Made by a program: the position numbers and the translations under genes. The notes beneath the pieces were generated by a model that saw nothing but the letters and a program-made list of their open reading frames with translations, was not told the DNA's origin and did no database searches. Below, in pieces: positions 61,399-64,000 of a stretch of 64,000 nt of DNA. Numbering within the stretch: position 1 is the stretch's first letter; the number at the start of each line of letters is the position of its first letter. Source of the stretch: JAAYFJ01 sp964344295. Its GTDB lineage: Bacteria; Bacillota; Clostridia; Tissierellales; Peptoniphilaceae. The DNA is taken from assembly GCA_964344295.1 (NCBI GenBank), contig CAYFMR010000006.1:1-64000 (forward strand), in the 5' to 3' direction.

Positions 61399-62088
61399 AT
61401 GCAAAAACGTTTAGATATATTTAGCCAAAAAACCAGCGGTTTTCATCTGGTCACAGACCGCTGGCAACTGTTAATCGACTACTATGGCGGCCCCCTGACC
61501 CTGACCGAGGCGCCCCTATATGTCTTCGCCACCCATGGTCACCCCGACCACTACAGCGAAGCCATCTTTGACCTGAAAGCCCCCTCAATCACCTACGTCT
61601 TAAGTGATGATATCGTACCCCCTGCCGGCATCCCGGTCACCCAAGTTCGTCCCGGCGACGTACTGACTGTAGGCCCCTTTGCCGTTCACGTCTACAGCTC
61701 TACAGACCTGGGCGTCAGCTACCGTCTCTCCGTTGATGGCTGGGAGCTCCTGCACCTGGGTGATTTAAACTGGTGGCACTGGGAAGAAGACACCTTAGAG
61801 CAACAACGAGCCGAGGAGCACGACTTTAAGTCCGAAATCCGTCGCATTGCCGAAGACGGCCCCATCGACATCGCCTTTGTTCCCGTAGATCCCCGACTGG
61901 GAGATGCCGGATTCTGGGCCGGCGATTACGTCATCCAAGCCCTGTGCCCCCGCTATCTGGTCCCCATGCACCTGCAGGAGGAGTGGAGCTTTGCCGGACT
62001 CTTTAAGGAACGGCAAAAACTGGCAGAAACGGTGGTCCTACCCACTCCAGATGCCTATTCCTCATGGATCCTGTTAGAATCAGAATAA
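61399..62088 (+). CDS. Metallo-beta-lactamase-fold hydrolase (UlaG-like)
   Basis: 229 residues. ATHGHPDHYSE (about 49-59) is the metal site HxHxDH-like motif, followed by LLHLGDLNWWHW and FVPVDPRLGDAGFW with further ligands. Similar to UlaG-type proteins that act on diverse substrates; the substrate is unknown. AAAGAGATG precedes ATG 61399. Single gene between divergent htrA and a terminator. Confidence 0.88.
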   Translation: MQKRLDIFSQKTSGFHLVTDRWQLLIDYYGGPLTLTEAPLYVFATHGHPDHYSEAIFDLKAPSITYVLSDDIVPPAGIPVTQVRPGDVLTVGPFAVHVYSSTDLGVSYRLSVDGWELLHLGDLNWWHWEEDTLEQQRAEEHDFKSEIRRIAEDGPIDIAFVPVDPRLGDAGFWAGDYVIQALCPRYLVPMHLQEEWSFAGLFKERQKLAETVVLPTPDAYSSWILLESE

Positions 62089-62091
62089 TCT

Positions 62092-62125
62092 AAAAAGCCA
62101 AGAGCGTTTGCTCTTGGCTTTTTTG
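62092..62125. terminator. Bidirectional terminator
   Basis: 14-bp stem AAAAAGCCAAGAGC / GCTCTTGGCTTTTT with loop GTTT, between the metallo-hydrolase gene and the convergent aldehyde dehydrogenase gene. Confidence 0.9.
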
Positions 62126-62206
62126 TATTGCGACGCGATCGCACGACCGTCTTTTAGCGTACATGAAACGGCCGTGCTTTCATGATTCTTTGCCCAACTC
62201 ACTGCC

Positions 62207-63580
62207 CTAAGGTAACCACTTCATAAAGCGTTTGAGTTGCTTCAGTTTATCTGCCGTATATGGCGGATAGCGAAATGTGATATCGAAGGCAGTGGTTTTG
62301 CGCGACACCGCTTTTCGATGGGAGAAGCTTTCCAGGGAGTATTTGCCATGGTATTTTCCCATACCGGAATGACCCACACCGCCAAAGGGTAGGTGGGCAT
62401 TGGCAAACTGAATCAGCGTGTCGTTGATGCAGCCGTTGCCAAAGGCCATGTGTTCCATGTACCAGTCGATGGTTTGCGAATTCTCGGTAAATAGGTAGAG
62501 TGCCAGTGGCTTAGGGCGGCTGCGAATGATGTTCACAGGCTCCTCAGGTTCGCGAAAGGTGATTACCGGCAATACGGGACCAAAAATCTCTCTCGTCATG
62601 ACTTCCGAGGACAAGTCCGGATTCAAGAGCAGCGTCGGTGCGATTTTTCGTCGTTTGTCATCATACCTACCGCCATAGATCAGTTTGCCCTGGGTCAGAT
62701 AGGATTTCACCCGTTCGTAGTTTTCTGTGTTAATAATCGAAGGCAAATCCGGACTCTCCAGAGGCTCTTTTCCATAATACCGCTCGATGGCCCACATCAT
62801 ATGCTCCATCAGCTTCTCAGCCATGGTTTCTTCCACCAAAACGTAATCCGGTGCGATACAGGTCTGACCGGCGTTGACGACCTTCCCCCAAATCAATCGC
62901 GCCCCTGCCTTTTCGAGATTTGCATCGGCAAAGACCACGGCAGGACTCTTCCCTCCCAGCTCCAACAAGACCGGCGTCAATGACGAGGAGGCCGCCTTTA
63001 AAATCTTTTGCCCTACCTCAGGTGATCCCGTAAACAGAATGTAGTCCACACCGTTTTCAATCACCTCATACACAATCGATGAAGGTCCACGCAGCAAAGT
63101 CACATAATCTTCGGGATAAATGCTCGCAATGAGCTCTGCCAACACTTCCGTCGTGTGCCAACTTTTCGAAGACGGCTTCATGACCACACAGTTGCCGGCT
63201 GCTATGGCTCCCATTAACGGCACCAAGCTTAACGTAATCGGATAATTCCAAGGCGAAATCAAAAGCACAATCCCATACGGCTCGTGATAAATGCGCGAAG
63301 ACGACTTCATATGCAGTAGTGGCGTGGCCACCTTTTGTGGCTTCATCAGTTGACGCAAATGCTTCAGCATATAGTCCAGCTCCTCAGATACCATGAGCAG
63401 CTCTGTCATATACGTTTCAAAGGGCGCTTTGCCAAAATCCTGATACACCGCATCCAACAGCGCTGCTTCATAGGTGGACAACGCACGTTTTAACTTTTCC
63501 AAAGCCTCTATGCGATAAGCATATGACAAGGTCTTGCCACTATGAAAAAACGCTCGCATCTGTTGTTGATTCAACTCCAT
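62207..63580 (-). CDS. Aldehyde dehydrogenase, class 3-like
   Basis: 457 residues, the length of ALDH3-type enzymes. LLISPWNYPITLSLVPLMGA, TGSPEVGQKI, the catalytic-Glu segment LLELGGKSPAVVF (about 219-231) and catalytic Cys in NAGQTCIAPDYVLV (about 253-266), GGVGHSGMGKYHGKYSLE near the end. NAD(P)-dependent oxidation of aldehydes, possibly fatty aldehydes. The start was set at ATG 63580 (MELNQQQMRAFF) because the extra 72 codons upstream do not resemble the family; the ribosome site (GGAAGAG) is modest. Confidence 0.9.
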   Translation of the reverse strand: MELNQQQMRAFFHSGKTLSYAYRIEALEKLKRALSTYEAALLDAVYQDFGKAPFETYMTELLMVSEELDYMLKHLRQLMKPQKVATPLLHMKSSSRIYHEPYGIVLLISPWNYPITLSLVPLMGAIAAGNCVVMKPSSKSWHTTEVLAELIASIYPEDYVTLLRGPSSIVYEVIENGVDYILFTGSPEVGQKILKAASSSLTPVLLELGGKSPAVVFADANLEKAGARLIWGKVVNAGQTCIAPDYVLVEETMAEKLMEHMMWAIERYYGKEPLESPDLPSIINTENYERVKSYLTQGKLIYGGRYDDKRRKIAPTLLLNPDLSSEVMTREIFGPVLPVITFREPEEPVNIIRSRPKPLALYLFTENSQTIDWYMEHMAFGNGCINDTLIQFANAHLPFGGVGHSGMGKYHGKYSLESFSHRKAVSRKTTAFDITFRYPPYTADKLKQLKRFMKWLP

Positions 63581-63875
63581 TCGCTCTTCCTTTCTGATCC
63601 TGTCGCTCGTCACTACCTCCATGTTACCCATTTTATGTGCCCGCAAAGAAATTTTTCCCGTTTGACCTTCTCCCCTCCCGTTTCCATGGATTTTTACCCG
63701 AATTTTCCCTATTACATAAAATAATCTTAAACAATGCATTAATATTCTTTCCCTATGGGTATAAGAGGCATAAGAAATTTTGACTGAGCCTAACAAAAGT
63801 TAAATTGATCTTTATAAATCGAGTTCAAAATTTCTCAGTAAGCCCATCTTGATCTATAGTATGAGGAGGGAAATT
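63581..63875. other. 295-bp divergent intergenic region
   Basis: AT-rich between aldehyde dehydrogenase and the SDR gene. It contains perfect 11-base inverted repeats AGAAATTTTGA (63773-63783) and TCAAAATTTCT (63825-63835), 41 bases apart, and the ribosome site GAGGAGGG (63863-63870). I see no further gene or known RNA. Confidence 0.5.
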
Positions 63876-64000
63876 ATGAGATTAAAAGACAAAGTTGTAT
63901 TGATCACCGGAGCCAGCTCTGGTATCGGAAAGTACGTAGCACTCTTATTCGCCAAAGAAGGAGCTAAGGTGGTGGCCGGCGCGAGAAGGACGACAAACCT
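63876..64000 (+). CDS. Short-chain dehydrogenase/reductase (3' end cut by window)
   Basis: 41 residues are visible from ATG 63876, behind GGAGGG. MRLKDKVVLITGASSGIGKY carries the NAD(P)-binding TGxxxGxG motif, followed by AKEGAKVVAGARR, whose basic residues favour NADP. Substrate unknown. Divergent from the aldehyde dehydrogenase gene. Confidence 0.9.
   Translation, partial: MRLKDKVVLITGASSGIGKYVALLFAKEGAKVVAGARRTTN

Noticed and set aside
63855..63860. TATAGT as -10 of the SDR gene
   Set aside because: The transcription start would fall inside the ribosome site at 63863-63870, leaving no usable leader.
1..64000. tRNA, rRNA, CRISPR arrays, prophage or insertion sequences
   Set aside because: I looked on both strands and saw no cloverleaf genes, repeat-spacer arrays, transposases, integrases or phage structural genes.

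Overview
The window looks like chromosome of an obligately anaerobic, amino-acid-fermenting, low-GC-type Gram-positive bacterium (Firmicutes; Clostridia or Tissierellia) with fairly balanced base composition. Supporting this are strong AGGAGG ribosome sites, sigma-A promoters, SAM-I and TPP riboswitches, a hybrid-cluster protein, an oxygen-sensitive 2-hydroxyacyl-CoA dehydratase cluster, HisZ plus short HisG, CvfB, ComEA/ComF, an SLH surface protein and PadR-DUF1700-DUF4097. I do not name a species. I see no rRNA, tRNA, phage, insertion sequence or CRISPR array. One 100-N assembly gap (8622-8721) lies inside a gene.

Layout. 1-6469 (minus) is a tight run: cysteine desulfurase, thiI, D-Ala-D-Ala carboxypeptidase, radical SAM protein, cvfB and a truncated 23S rRNA uracil methyltransferase, all apparently read from one promoter near 6495. 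6587-8466 (plus) holds an unrecognised protein and an EamA transporter. 8553-10071 (minus) is a TPM/LemA pair. 10265-14952 (plus) holds a short UvrD-type helicase and a three-gene surface glycosylation module (GT39, GtrA, GT2). 15395-18223 holds hcp and a cupin gene divergent from a Crp/Fnr regulator, with a perfect 16-bp palindrome between them. 18416-25455 holds a stalk-domain secreted protein, an AIM24 protein with no usable start codon at the conserved position, comF, recD2 and the PadR-DUF1700-DUF4097 operon. 25585-28870 has metK under a SAM-I riboswitch, a MATE exporter and a hotdog thioesterase.

28927-33727 (minus) is the metabolic centrepiece: CoA-transferase, both 2-hydroxyacyl-CoA dehydratase subunits and an acyl-CoA dehydrogenase, matching the reductive (Stickland) branch for leucine or aromatic amino acids but without the usual activator ATPase. 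34121-35188 is an SLH surface protein. 35241-39026 is a TPP-riboswitch-controlled thiC-thiM-thiE-thiD operon. 39239-47992 holds PhzF, a C39-like protein, a second stalk protein, an EFR1 flavodoxin-ferredoxin, glycogen phosphorylase, ComEA, a DD-peptidase homologue with all three active-site motifs degenerate, and a nitroreductase. 48062-50664 is an ornithine cyclodeaminase homologue with gamma-glutamyltransferase. 50805-58339 is a compact hisZGDCBAF-IE-hisK operon that lacks hisH. 58501-64000 holds a nitroreductase-like protein, MscL with a zinc ribbon, an HtrA lipoprotein protease, a metallo-beta-lactamase-fold protein, an aldehyde dehydrogenase and the start of a short-chain dehydrogenase.

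The points most worth a second look are the pseudo-DD-peptidase, the had operon without its activator, the his operon without hisH, the palindrome at the hcp/Crp locus, the AIM24 start codon, and the gtrABC-like module.
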